Assembly (NCBI GenBank): GCA_018821925.1
Contig: JAHJLF010000044.1
Coordinates: 1 to 42,563, forward strand
Length of the DNA: 42,563 bases
From: Candidatus Edwardsbacteria bacterium
Lineage (GTDB): Bacteria > Edwardsbacteria > AC1 > EtOH8
Direction of reading: 5' to 3'
Numbering within the stretch: position 1 is the stretch's first letter; each line of letters begins with the position of its first letter. The notes below the pieces were generated by a model. The model was not told the DNA's origin and did no database searches. It saw nothing but the letters and a program-made list of their open reading frames with translations. Shown piece after piece: positions 33,033 to 41,370 of the stretch. The translations under genes and the position numbers were made by a program.

Positions 33033-34223
33033 ATGCCTGGAGACAGGGACCAAATAAAAAGCAAAGAGCTTGAGCTGAGGGAGGCGGAAGCAAGGCTCGG
33101 TCCGGACAGCCCCGAATTGATCCCCCTGCTAAAAGAACTGGCGGAGATCTATACCCACTGGGGAAAGTTTTCCTTGGCCGATCGCCTGCACCGCAAAATT
33201 ATGGAGATAACCATCAGGGAATCCGGCCCGGAGAGCCTGACAGTTGCTTCTTGTTTTAATAAGGTGGCAGTTTTGTGCAGCATTCAGGGGCGTTATTACG
33301 AGGCCCTGCCGTTTTATGAAAAATCCCTCAACCTCTATAAAAAACTGGCAGAGCACGATAACTTGGCGCAGGCCAGACTGATGGCCAATATCGGGACGGT
33401 TTACAAAATACTGGGCCGGTTCGCACCGGCCGAGGAAATTTTACTTAAGGCCCGGGAAATCTTCCAAAAGGAATCCGGCGCCAATGATCCGATGCTGGCA
33501 GAAATACTGATGAATCTGGCCGGGCTGTATCGCGATCTGAACCGTCTGCCGGCGGCCGAGTCCCTGTGCAATACGACCCTCGAAATGTCACTGAACGCCT
33601 ACGGCCCCGAGCACCCTAGAATAGCCTTATGCTACAACAACCTGGCCGAGGTTTATACGGCTCAGGGAAGAAAGAGCGAGGCCGAGGAGCTATACCTGAA
33701 AGCCATAGAAATAAAAGAAAAGACACAGGGCCCGGAACATCCGGATATCTCAATATATCTAAATAACCTGGGGGACCTCTACCGAACGCAGCAGAAATTT
33801 GTGGAGGCCGAAACCATCTACCGCCGGGCTTTGGAGATAGACGAGATCCATTTGCCGCAGGAAAGTCCCTATCTGGCCACCACCTATAAAAACCTGGCCA
33901 CCCTTTCTTCGGTCCAGGGATATTATGATAAAGCCGAGGCCTATTATCTCCGGGCCATCTCCATTTATGAACGCACCCTGGGGCCGGATCATCCCGAGGT
34001 GGCGGAGCCCCTGGTCCGGCTGGCGGAGCTGCAGCACGGGCAGGGCCGGAACAGCGAGGCCGAGGCCCTCTGCTACCGTTCGATGGCCATCTGGCAGAAA
34101 GGATACGGTCCCAAACACATCAAGGTGGGGGAGATGCTGAAGATGCTGTCCAAATTGTGTTTTGCCCAGGAAAAGATGTCCGAGGGAGAGGCGTTTTTAA
34201 AGCAGGCCTTTGAGATAAAATAA
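33033..34223 (+). CDS. Kinesin-light-chain-type TPR protein
   Basis: This 396-residue protein has no signal peptide and consists of about eight 42-residue TPR units of the TPR_12/kinesin-light-chain kind. Each carries a linker such as LGPDSPEL, YGPEHPRIALCYNNLAEVY or LGPDHPEVAEPL. Such proteins are cytosolic protein-protein scaffolds; nothing here tells the partner. An AAAGGAA site precedes the ATG. Base composition matches the GC-richer core genes, unlike the other TPR gene at 28131, so the two are not recent duplicates. Confidence 0.88.
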   Translation: MPGDRDQIKSKELELREAEARLGPDSPELIPLLKELAEIYTHWGKFSLADRLHRKIMEITIRESGPESLTVASCFNKVAVLCSIQGRYYEALPFYEKSLNLYKKLAEHDNLAQARLMANIGTVYKILGRFAPAEEILLKAREIFQKESGANDPMLAEILMNLAGLYRDLNRLPAAESLCNTTLEMSLNAYGPEHPRIALCYNNLAEVYTAQGRKSEAEELYLKAIEIKEKTQGPEHPDISIYLNNLGDLYRTQQKFVEAETIYRRALEIDEIHLPQESPYLATTYKNLATLSSVQGYYDKAEAYYLRAISIYERTLGPDHPEVAEPLVRLAELQHGQGRNSEAEALCYRSMAIWQKGYGPKHIKVGEMLKMLSKLCFAQEKMSEGEAFLKQAFEIK

Positions 34224-34248
34224 AGCAAATTCATTAAAGGAGGTTCCC

Positions 34249-34989
34249 ATGCACCGAGTCTTACTGCCGGCATTGGTCTCCCTTATTATTATTATTTCAC
34301 CACAAAGTAAAGCATATTCACAAACTGCAGCATCCGATAGCGTTTCTATCCAGCAAACAGAAACAGAGGTTTTAAATCCCGAATCTCCAGCACCCGTTAC
34401 TGTAATAACCGATAGCATTGCCGTTATTAAATCTTTCGAACCCTCCCTGCGGTTGGAGGGTTTCAGTATGTATAATTTTGCCTCCGCCTATTTTTATAGC
34501 CGCCAGAAAGTAACCGGACTTGTTTGGTGGGACGAGACCAGTTATGAGTACACCTATACCACAACAATTTTTGCAGCCGGGGCGAGCTGGAATTACCTGA
34601 TAAATAACGGACTTTCTTTGGGTGGCAGTGTGGGATTCATTAATATCGGAACATCCATGTCCAGCAGCAACATTAGTTATTATTATTCGCCGTACAGCAG
34701 CAGTTCCACCATGACCTTGATCGGGCCGCGAATTGCCCAGTACTTTGGAAACAAGAACAGTAAGTTCCTGCCTTTTGTGGCCGGCGAGATGGATATCATT
34801 ACCAGCTCATCTGGAAATTATAGCCAAAGCGAAACAATCTTCAGGATCGGCGGCGGGGCGGTCATCAAACTTGTTCCCAGCGTGGGAATTTCCCTAGGCC
34901 TGGATTATCTTAAGGTCGAAGATCAAAAGAACACGGTGAATATTTTGGGCACCATGGGTCTGGTTTGCATGCCTTTTAATAACAAATAA
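34249..34989 (+). CDS. Predicted small outer-membrane beta-barrel protein
   Basis: A 246-residue exported protein has a signal peptide at about 1-26 (LVSLIIIISPQSKAYS), a short Ser/Thr/Pro-rich linker to about 70, and then alternating beta strands rich in Tyr, Gly and Ser. Examples are MYNFASAYFY, LSLGGSVGFINIG, FRIGGGAVIKL, VGISLGLDYLKV and ILGTMGLVCM. This pattern fits an 8-stranded OmpA/OmpX-like barrel. The start has a strong AAAGGAGG site. It sits between a TPR gene and rseP. No specific family is recognised. Confidence 0.7.
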   Translation: MHRVLLPALVSLIIIISPQSKAYSQTAASDSVSIQQTETEVLNPESPAPVTVITDSIAVIKSFEPSLRLEGFSMYNFASAYFYSRQKVTGLVWWDETSYEYTYTTTIFAAGASWNYLINNGLSLGGSVGFINIGTSMSSSNISYYYSPYSSSSTMTLIGPRIAQYFGNKNSKFLPFVAGEMDIITSSSGNYSQSETIFRIGGGAVIKLVPSVGISLGLDYLKVEDQKNTVNILGTMGLVCMPFNNK

Positions 34990-35007
34990 CAAACAGGAGT
35001 CATAATA

Positions 35008-36354
35008 GTGATAACAATTCTGGCAACATTGTTCGTTCTGGGGATCATGGTGTTTGTCCACGAGCTGGGCCATTTCTACGTGGCCAAGAAGGTGGGCATC
35101 AGGGTCTTGAAATTCTCCCTGGGATTCGGCCCCAAATTGTTCGGATTCAAAAAAGGCGATACCCAGTATTTGATCTCGGCTCTCCCGCTGGGGGGATATA
35201 TAAAATTGGACGGCGAGGAAGCTTTTGAAGAAAACTATGTCGCTAAGCCCGGCGACTATATGGCCGCCCCCTGGTGGGGCCGGGTGCTGATGGCCCTGGC
35301 CGGCCCGATGGCCAATCTGCTTACCGCCTTTCTGATATTTATTATGCTGGGGCTGGTCGGATTCAACGCTCCAGATTATTCCACTTCGGTCGGCAAGGTG
35401 GGATCGGGAAGCATAGCCCAGCAGATAGGCATAACCGAGGGCGATCGGATAGTTTCGATTGACGGGAAAGAAGTAAAAACCTGGCACGGCATGTGGCAGG
35501 AACTGCAGACGGAGAGAGCGGCCGACTCATTATCCCTCACCTTAGACCGGACCGGAGAGAGAATAGTTCTTAATATTCCCTCATCCCAACGGATAAAATT
35601 CCTGGAGAATATCGAGCCCGCGGTGCCGGCGCAATTGGGAGAGGTCTACCCCAGCCTGCCGGCCTATCAGGCCGGGCTTAACGCCGGGGACATCGTACTG
35701 GCCATAGACAGCCTGCCGGTAAAAACATGGGACGGCATGAGGGAGATCATCAATAAGAATGCCGGGCGGGAGACCAAGCTGTTGATCGAACGTGGTTCCG
35801 ATACCTTCAGTGTTCGGATCACCCCGGTGGAACAGGATTATCCGGGGCAGGGCACGGCGGGCGTCATTGGTGTCACCGCCCCGGTGTTCGGGAGTTATAA
35901 ACTGCGCCTGGGACTTTGGGCCTCGATCGCCAATGCCACGGTCAGCACCGGAAGCTTGGTGGCCCGCACTTATGGCGTGTTATACAAGATAGTGGTAAAA
36001 CCCTCCTCGGCCAAACAGCTGGGCGGCATTCTGATGATAGGAGAGATGGCCGGGAGCACCGCCAAAAAAGGCTTCAGCGACCTGATGCTGCTGGTGGCGC
36101 TACTTTCCATCAGTTTGATGGTTCTTAATCTCCTGCCCTTGCCGGTGCTGGACGGGGGCGTGATATTCTTCAGCCTGCTGGAGGGGATAAGAAAAAAGAC
36201 CCTGCCGGTCAAGGTGCAGGTGGTCATCCAGCAGATCGGGATCGCCATTCTGATCATGCTGATGCTGTTCACCATTCTCAACGACGGCATGAAGATATTC
36301 AGCCGGCACTCGGCGGTCAAGAAGAACAGCCAGCAGATCGAGCAGGCCAAATAA
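35008..36354 (+). CDS. rseP: RIP zinc metalloprotease RseP
   Basis: RseP is the membrane-embedded site-2 protease that cuts anti-sigma factors or leftover signal peptides within the bilayer. The 448-residue protein begins at GTG behind AGGAG. Zinc ligands are in HELGH at 18-22, the third-ligand motif is LPVLDGG with Asp382, and there are about four membrane helices. Two PDZ domains lie near 130-195 and 210-275 (SIAQQIGITEGDRIVSIDG; AYQAGLNAGDIVLAID), the two-PDZ layout of Gram-negative RseP. In many genomes rseP follows bamA or dxr; here its neighbours are a barrel protein and an EF-G paralogue. Confidence 0.95.
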   Translation: MITILATLFVLGIMVFVHELGHFYVAKKVGIRVLKFSLGFGPKLFGFKKGDTQYLISALPLGGYIKLDGEEAFEENYVAKPGDYMAAPWWGRVLMALAGPMANLLTAFLIFIMLGLVGFNAPDYSTSVGKVGSGSIAQQIGITEGDRIVSIDGKEVKTWHGMWQELQTERAADSLSLTLDRTGERIVLNIPSSQRIKFLENIEPAVPAQLGEVYPSLPAYQAGLNAGDIVLAIDSLPVKTWDGMREIINKNAGRETKLLIERGSDTFSVRITPVEQDYPGQGTAGVIGVTAPVFGSYKLRLGLWASIANATVSTGSLVARTYGVLYKIVVKPSSAKQLGGILMIGEMAGSTAKKGFSDLMLLVALLSISLMVLNLLPLPVLDGGVIFFSLLEGIRKKTLPVKVQVVIQQIGIAILIMLMLFTILNDGMKIFSRHSAVKKNSQQIEQAK

Positions 36355-36423
36355 GCAGATTACGGCTGGGATGATTGGTGCCAGGTTCACAATCGGGGGT
36401 TCGGCTGAAAAATCAATATATTG

Positions 36424-36453
36424 TTGACTTTTATATATCAAGATTGTTATAAT
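36424..36453 (+). promoter_or_regulatory. Promoter of the EF-G-like gene
   Basis: TTGACT at 36424-36429, an 18-nt spacer and TATAAT at 36448-36453, giving a short 5' leader to the TTG start at 36509. Confidence 0.8.
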
Positions 36454-36508
36454 TCAAATCCTGTTTACTTTATAAAACAACAAAATTACATATATCGGGA
36501 GGGACGTT

Positions 36509-38593
36509 TTGAAGAATTATACTGCGGACAAGATCCACAACATTGTATTGGCTGGCCACGGCGGTTGCGGAAAGACCACCCTGGCCGAGGCCATGGTCCA
36601 TGCCGGCAACCCCACCGGGCGCCTGGGGCGGGTGGACGACGGCAACACCATCTTCGATTTCGACATCGATGAGACCACCCGCAAGATATCCATCTTCTCG
36701 GCCCTGGCGGCCTGCGAACACCAGGACCATAAGCTGAATGTAATAGACACTCCGGGCTACGCTGATTTTGCCGGCGAGGTCAAGGCCGGAATGCGGGTGG
36801 CCGACTGCGTGATCATCGTGGCCCAGGGGGTGGCCGGGATAGAGGTGGGCACCGACAAGTGCTGGAAGTACTCAGACGAACTGAAGCTTCCCCGGGCCAT
36901 CTTCCTGACCCGCCTGCTGAAGGAGCATGCCGATTTTTATAAATCGCTGGAACAGGTCCGCGACATGTTCGGCCATCAGGCAGTGCCCCTGACCCTGCCC
37001 ATCGGCGACCAGTTGAACCTGAAGGGAGTGGTGGATCTTACGGTGATGAAGGCCTTTACCGAGAGCGAGGGAAATTCCACCATCGGAGAAATTCCGGCCG
37101 ATATGGCCGGCAAAGCCAAGGAATACCGGGATAAACTGGTGGAGGCGGTGGCCGAATCCGACGATAGCCTGATGGAGAAATTTTTGAACGGCGATAGCCT
37201 GACCGATCAGGAAGTATCCAAGGGTTTAAAAATAGCCATCAGAAAAGGAAGTTTGGTCCCGGTGTTCGCCGGAGATGGTTATTTCCAGGTGGGGGTTAAC
37301 GCCATGTTGAATTCCATTGTGGCCTTCTTCCCGACGGCGGCCGATACCGAAGAAGTGGTTGCCAAAAAAGCCGGCAGCGATGAAGAAATAATCATCAAGT
37401 GCGACCCGGCCGGAACCCCGGTGCTGTTCATGTTCAAGACTTTTATCGAACCGCATGCCGGCAATCTGAATTATTTTCGGATGTATTCCGGCACGCTGGA
37501 GCCGGGGATAGAGCTTTATAACGCCTCCCTCAGCAAAGCCGAAAAAATCGGACAGTTCTACTTTCCCAACGGCAAGGACCGCATCGATGCAACCAAAATC
37601 AATTGCGGCGACATCGGCATCGCAGTAAAGCTGAAAGAATCGGGCACCGGCGACACCATCAGCACCAAGGGCAACCAGATCATCCTGCCGGAGGCCATCC
37701 TTCCCCATCCGTCGATATCGGTCGCAGTTGAAGCCAAATCCAAGGATGACGAAGGCAAGATATCGGTCGGGCTTTCCCGACTTAACGAGGAGGATCCCAC
37801 CTTTACCTACGGCTTCGTCCCTGAGATCCGGCAGACCCTGATCAACGGCCTGGGCGAACTGCACCTGGATATCATGGTCGGGCGGTTGAAGAGGAAATTC
37901 GGTGTGGAGGTCACCATCATCAAGCCCAGAATCCCTTACCGCGAGACCATCTCCAAGAAGGTGGAGATTCAGGGCAAGCACAAGAAACAGTCGGGCGGGC
38001 ACGGCCAGTACGGAGATGTCTGGCTGCGCCTGGAGCCGCTGCCCCGGGGCGGAGGATTCGAGTTCGTGGACGAGGTGGTGGGCGGAGTGGTGCCCGGAAA
38101 CTTCATCCCCTCAGTGGAGAAGGGCGTCAAGGCGGCCATGCTGGAAGGGGCGGTGGCGGGCTACCACATTGTGGACTTAAGGGCGGCCATATATTTCGGC
38201 TCTTATCACCCGGTGGATTCCTCCGGAACCAGCTTCGAGATCGCCGGATCGATGGCCCTCAAGAAGGGCGTGCTGGATGCCTCCCCTGTTCTACTGGAGC
38301 CCATCATGAAACTGGAGGTGGCCCTCCCTGAGGAATTCGCCGGCCAGGTGATGGGCGACCTCAATTCCCGCCGGGGCCGCATCAGCGGGATGGATTCGGC
38401 CAAGGGCATGCAGGTGATCAAGGCCACCGCGCCCCAGGGCGAGATGTACAAATATTCCACCTCCCTGCGTTCCATGACCCAGGGACGGGGCAGCTTCGAG
38501 ATGGAGTTCTCCCATTACGATCCGGTGCCTTTCGAGGCCACCCAAAAGATCATCGAAGAGGCCAAGAAGGAAAAGGAAGAAAAACAGAAATAA
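36509..38593 (+). CDS. EF-G-like translational GTPase (EF-G paralogue)
   Basis: A 694-residue protein has all EF-G domains: G domain (1-275), domain II (about 300-380), domains III-V to the end, and a charged tail. It starts at TTG, supported by GGGAGGG 6 nt upstream. G1 is GHGGCGKTT at 16-24 and G3 is DTPG at 80-83. The position of G4 (NKMD in EF-G) reads T134-R-L-L137 within FLTRLLKEHADF, and the G5 SA motif is altered to AGDG. The gene stands alone under its own promoter, not in the str operon. It matches the EF-G2 paralogue group, whose role is unclear. Loss of NKxD implies weakened or changed nucleotide specificity. Confidence 0.88.
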   Translation: MKNYTADKIHNIVLAGHGGCGKTTLAEAMVHAGNPTGRLGRVDDGNTIFDFDIDETTRKISIFSALAACEHQDHKLNVIDTPGYADFAGEVKAGMRVADCVIIVAQGVAGIEVGTDKCWKYSDELKLPRAIFLTRLLKEHADFYKSLEQVRDMFGHQAVPLTLPIGDQLNLKGVVDLTVMKAFTESEGNSTIGEIPADMAGKAKEYRDKLVEAVAESDDSLMEKFLNGDSLTDQEVSKGLKIAIRKGSLVPVFAGDGYFQVGVNAMLNSIVAFFPTAADTEEVVAKKAGSDEEIIIKCDPAGTPVLFMFKTFIEPHAGNLNYFRMYSGTLEPGIELYNASLSKAEKIGQFYFPNGKDRIDATKINCGDIGIAVKLKESGTGDTISTKGNQIILPEAILPHPSISVAVEAKSKDDEGKISVGLSRLNEEDPTFTYGFVPEIRQTLINGLGELHLDIMVGRLKRKFGVEVTIIKPRIPYRETISKKVEIQGKHKKQSGGHGQYGDVWLRLEPLPRGGGFEFVDEVVGGVVPGNFIPSVEKGVKAAMLEGAVAGYHIVDLRAAIYFGSYHPVDSSGTSFEIAGSMALKKGVLDASPVLLEPIMKLEVALPEEFAGQVMGDLNSRRGRISGMDSAKGMQVIKATAPQGEMYKYSTSLRSMTQGRGSFEMEFSHYDPVPFEATQKIIEEAKKEKEEKQK

Positions 38594-38610
38594 TTCCATA
38601 CAATCAAAAA

Positions 38611-38638
38611 ACGGGGCGATAAGATCGCCTCGTTTTTT
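38611..38638 (+). terminator. Terminator of the EF-G-like gene
   Basis: A 10-bp stem (ACGGGGCGAT with ATCGCCTCGT, one G-U pair) with loop AAG is followed by a T-run. Confidence 0.9.
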
Positions 38639-38705
38639 CTTAAAAGCCGGGCTTTTTTGCAGTAATATTCAGTTGTATTGGACAAGCTTATAATGTTAAC
38701 TTTTT

Positions 38706-38824
38706 AACCGCCAAGACGCGAAGATTCAGCATATCTATGTAACTTGTGATAGACTAGATTCCACAAAAACTCACTGCATAATAATAGAAATGAAAATTAC
38801 TTTGTGTCTTTGTGCCTCTGTGGT
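38706..38824. repeat. Degenerate inverted repeat pair in the asparaginase upstream region
   Basis: AACCGCCAAGACGCGAAG (38706-38723) and CTTTGTGTCTTTGTGCCTCTG (38800-38820) are imperfect reverse complements: 9 of 11 bases match at the inner edge. They bracket about 75 AT-rich bases. No ORF lies inside. Confidence 0.5.
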
Positions 38825-38845
38825 AAATAAATCAATGTTAAATAA

Positions 38846-39844
38846 ATGACAAAACCAAAAATAGCCATCATCTTCACCGGCGGCACTATCTCCATGAAAT
38901 CCAGCAAAAAGAGCGGGGGCGCGGTGCCGGCCTTCAAGGGTCGGGACATCCTCAAGCTTCTGCCGGTGATCACTAAAAATTTCAAGATAGAGGTGCACGA
39001 CTACGGGCAGTTCCCCGGGCCGCATATCACGCCGGAGATGATGCTGGAGATATCCAGCATCGCCAGAAAATATCTAGCTAAGGCAGATATCAAAGGCGCG
39101 ATCATCACCCACGGCACCGATACCCTTGAGGAGACGGCCTACTTTCTTGACCTGGCCATATCCTCTCCCAAGCCGGTGGTGGTGGTCGGGGCCATGAAGG
39201 ACTGCACTGAGCTGGGCTGGGACGGCCCGGCCAACCTGATGGGCGCCGCCCGGACAGCGGTCTCGCCCGATGCCCGCAACAAGGGGGTGCTGGTGTTCCT
39301 GAATAACACCATCAACTCGGCCGGGGAGGTGACCAAGACCAGCACCGATTCTTTTGAGACATTCCGTAGCCCCGACCTTGGGCCCTTGGGCTGGGTGGAT
39401 CAGGACCGGGTGCTGTTCTATCGCCAGCCGATGTACCGTGAGCATTATGCAGTCAGGAAGATACAGCCCAGGGTGGATCTTTTTAAAATGGCAGTGGGGA
39501 TGGACTCGCGACTTATTAGATATGCCGTCGATTCCGGGTCGAAGGGAATAGTGATCGAGGGCATGGGCCGGGGCAATATTCCGCCAGATGTAGTGCCCGG
39601 CATAGAATACGCCATCGGTAAAAAGATCCCGGTCGTTCTTTGTTCCCGCTGCATCGGGGGCAGGGTGTTGGGAACCTATGCCTACCCTGGCGGCGGGGCA
39701 CAGCTGATCAGGAAGGGCGTGATCCTGGGCGGGCATCTGCCGGGGCAGAAGGCCCGGATCAAGCTGATGATCCTGCTGGGCAAAGGGATGAACATAGCTC
39801 AAATAAAAAAGGCCTTCGAATGCCGCGAATATTTCTGCGCTTAA
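38846..39844 (+). CDS. L-asparaginase, cytosolic type
   Basis: This enzyme hydrolyses L-asparagine to aspartate and ammonia. The 332-residue protein has no signal peptide, as expected of type I cytosolic enzymes. Catalytic elements are the nucleophile Thr in FTGGTIS (Thr11-Thr14), THGTDT at 88-93 and Lys118 in GAMK. The C-terminal domain runs from about 215 (GIVIEGMGRGNIPPD, CSRC.GG). The AT-rich leader lacks a clear ribosome site. Only 7 nt separate it from the following FAD oxidase gene, so they are probably co-transcribed. The preference for asparagine over glutamine is not certain from sequence. Confidence 0.92.
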   Translation: MTKPKIAIIFTGGTISMKSSKKSGGAVPAFKGRDILKLLPVITKNFKIEVHDYGQFPGPHITPEMMLEISSIARKYLAKADIKGAIITHGTDTLEETAYFLDLAISSPKPVVVVGAMKDCTELGWDGPANLMGAARTAVSPDARNKGVLVFLNNTINSAGEVTKTSTDSFETFRSPDLGPLGWVDQDRVLFYRQPMYREHYAVRKIQPRVDLFKMAVGMDSRLIRYAVDSGSKGIVIEGMGRGNIPPDVVPGIEYAIGKKIPVVLCSRCIGGRVLGTYAYPGGGAQLIRKGVILGGHLPGQKARIKLMILLGKGMNIAQIKKAFECREYFCA

Positions 39845-39851
39845 GGAGAGA

Positions 39852-41252
39852 ATGGATTATAACCAGGTAAATAACCATATTCTAAAAAAATTGGTTTCTA
39901 TCGTTGGGGAGAAATATCTGATAACCCTGGACGACGACAAGGAGCCCTATTCCCACGACGAGACCCTGCACCACAAGTTCATGCCGGCGGTGGTGGTCAA
40001 GCCGGCCGATACGCTTGAGGTTTCGGCCATAATGAAACTGGCCAACGCCGAGAAGATCCCGGTTACTCCCCGGGGCGCCGGCACCGGATTGTCGGGCGGG
40101 GCCCTGCCGGTGTGCGGCGGAATCCTGCTGTCATTGGAGCGATTCAACAAAATCCTGGAGATAGACCAAGAGAATCTGATGGTGGTCACCCAGCCGGCGG
40201 TGATTACCGGACAATTGCAGAAGGAGGTCGAGGAGAAGGGGTTGTTCTATCCGCCGGATCCGGCCAGTCTGGAGTCCTGCTCCATCGGCGGGAACATAGC
40301 CGAGAACGCCGGCGGGGCCAGGGCCTTCAAATACGGCGTCACCCGGCACTATCTGTGCGGGTTGGAGGTGGTCTGGCCCAACGGCGATATCTCCCGGCTG
40401 GGGGGCAGGATCATCAAGGACGTTTCGGGTTACGACCTGATGCATTTGATATGCGGGTCGGAAGGAACCTTGGCCATCATTACCGAGATCACTTTGCGGC
40501 TGCTGCCCAAACCCAAGGCCCAGGTTGACCTCCTGATCCCGTTCTCCTCTATCGAGGACGCGGTGAAGGCCACCAATGCCGTGATCCGGGAAAGGATAAT
40601 CCCCGCCACCATGGAATTCATGGAGAAGAAGGCCATTCTGGCGGCCGAGGCCTTTTTGGAAAAGAAGGCACCCTACCGGGAGGCCGAGGCTCATCTGCTG
40701 GTCCAGCTGGATGGAGAGGCCCGGGAGGATCTGCAGAAGCTGTACGAAAGGATCGGAGAGATCGTCTCAAATTACGGCGCTTTGGATGTGCTGGTGGCCG
40801 AGGACCGGCCTTCGCAGGACCGGCTGTGGGAGATCCGGCGCTCCCTATCCGAAGCACTGACCGCCAAGAGCCCGGTCCGGGAGCGGGAGGATGTGGTGGT
40901 CCCCAAGTCAAAAATACCGCAGCTTTTTTTGGAGCTGAGCCGGCTGCAGAAGAAATATTCCATGGAGATCGTTTCCTTCGGGCATATCGGAGACGGAAAC
41001 ATCCATGTCAATATCCTCAAAGGGGAATCCCAAACCGAAAAATGGCAGGAGGTTCTGCCGGATCTGCTCAAAGAGATGTTCTCCAAGGTGGTGGAGCTGG
41101 GCGGGACCATCTCCGGGGAGCACGGCATCGGCTATGTTAAGAAAAAATACCTGCCGCTGGCGGTGGACGCCCCGGCCCTGGCTATGATGAAGGCCGTCAA
41201 AGGGGCCATTGACCCGCAGAACATATTGAATCCCGAAAAGATATTTTTATAA
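39852..41252 (+). CDS. GlcD-type FAD-linked oxidase/dehydrogenase
   Basis: A 466-residue flavoprotein of the glycolate oxidase GlcD / D-lactate dehydrogenase group, which oxidises 2-hydroxyacids. The FAD_binding_4 (PCMH) domain spans about 40-180, with TPRGAGTGLSGGALP and the PPDPASLESCSIGGNIAENAGGARAFKYG segment. The FAD-oxidase C-terminal domain spans about 220-465, with HIGDGNIHVNI and GEHGIGYVKK. A TAAGGAGAG ribosome site precedes the ATG. No glcE or glcF partner follows, so the electron acceptor and exact substrate stay open. Confidence 0.92.
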   Translation: MDYNQVNNHILKKLVSIVGEKYLITLDDDKEPYSHDETLHHKFMPAVVVKPADTLEVSAIMKLANAEKIPVTPRGAGTGLSGGALPVCGGILLSLERFNKILEIDQENLMVVTQPAVITGQLQKEVEEKGLFYPPDPASLESCSIGGNIAENAGGARAFKYGVTRHYLCGLEVVWPNGDISRLGGRIIKDVSGYDLMHLICGSEGTLAIITEITLRLLPKPKAQVDLLIPFSSIEDAVKATNAVIRERIIPATMEFMEKKAILAAEAFLEKKAPYREAEAHLLVQLDGEAREDLQKLYERIGEIVSNYGALDVLVAEDRPSQDRLWEIRRSLSEALTAKSPVREREDVVVPKSKIPQLFLELSRLQKKYSMEIVSFGHIGDGNIHVNILKGESQTEKWQEVLPDLLKEMFSKVVELGGTISGEHGIGYVKKKYLPLAVDAPALAMMKAVKGAIDPQNILNPEKIFL

Positions 41253-41261
41253 TTCCTTTCC

Positions 41262-41290
41262 CCACGAAACACACGAAACGGCGCGAAAAA
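41262..41290. repeat. CGAAA-rich short repeat
   Basis: CACGAAAC, CACGAAAC and GCGCGAAAA follow one another 9-10 nt apart just after the FAD oxidase. It resembles degenerate intergenic repeats of the type seen at 38706-38824. Confidence 0.35.
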
Positions 41291-41312
41291 TATTTTCCGT
41301 TGTCCAATCGTC

Positions 41313-41332
41313 ATTCCCATGAAAATGGGAAT
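41313..41332. repeat. ATTCCC-N8-GGGAAT hairpin repeat (copy 2)
   Basis: A perfect 8-bp stem (ATTCCCAT with ATGGGAAT) with a GAAA loop, flanked by GTC and CCA. It is the same family as 5318-5337, in opposite orientation. Confidence 0.75.
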
Positions 41333-41370
41333 CCACGAGAAATAATATATAGAAATGATAGGCTTAAACT

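Noticed and set aside
34895-35487. 197-codon open frame on the - strand opposite rseP
   Set aside because: It lies opposite the HELGH-encoding region of rseP; the translation is His/Gln-rich and carries no start signal.
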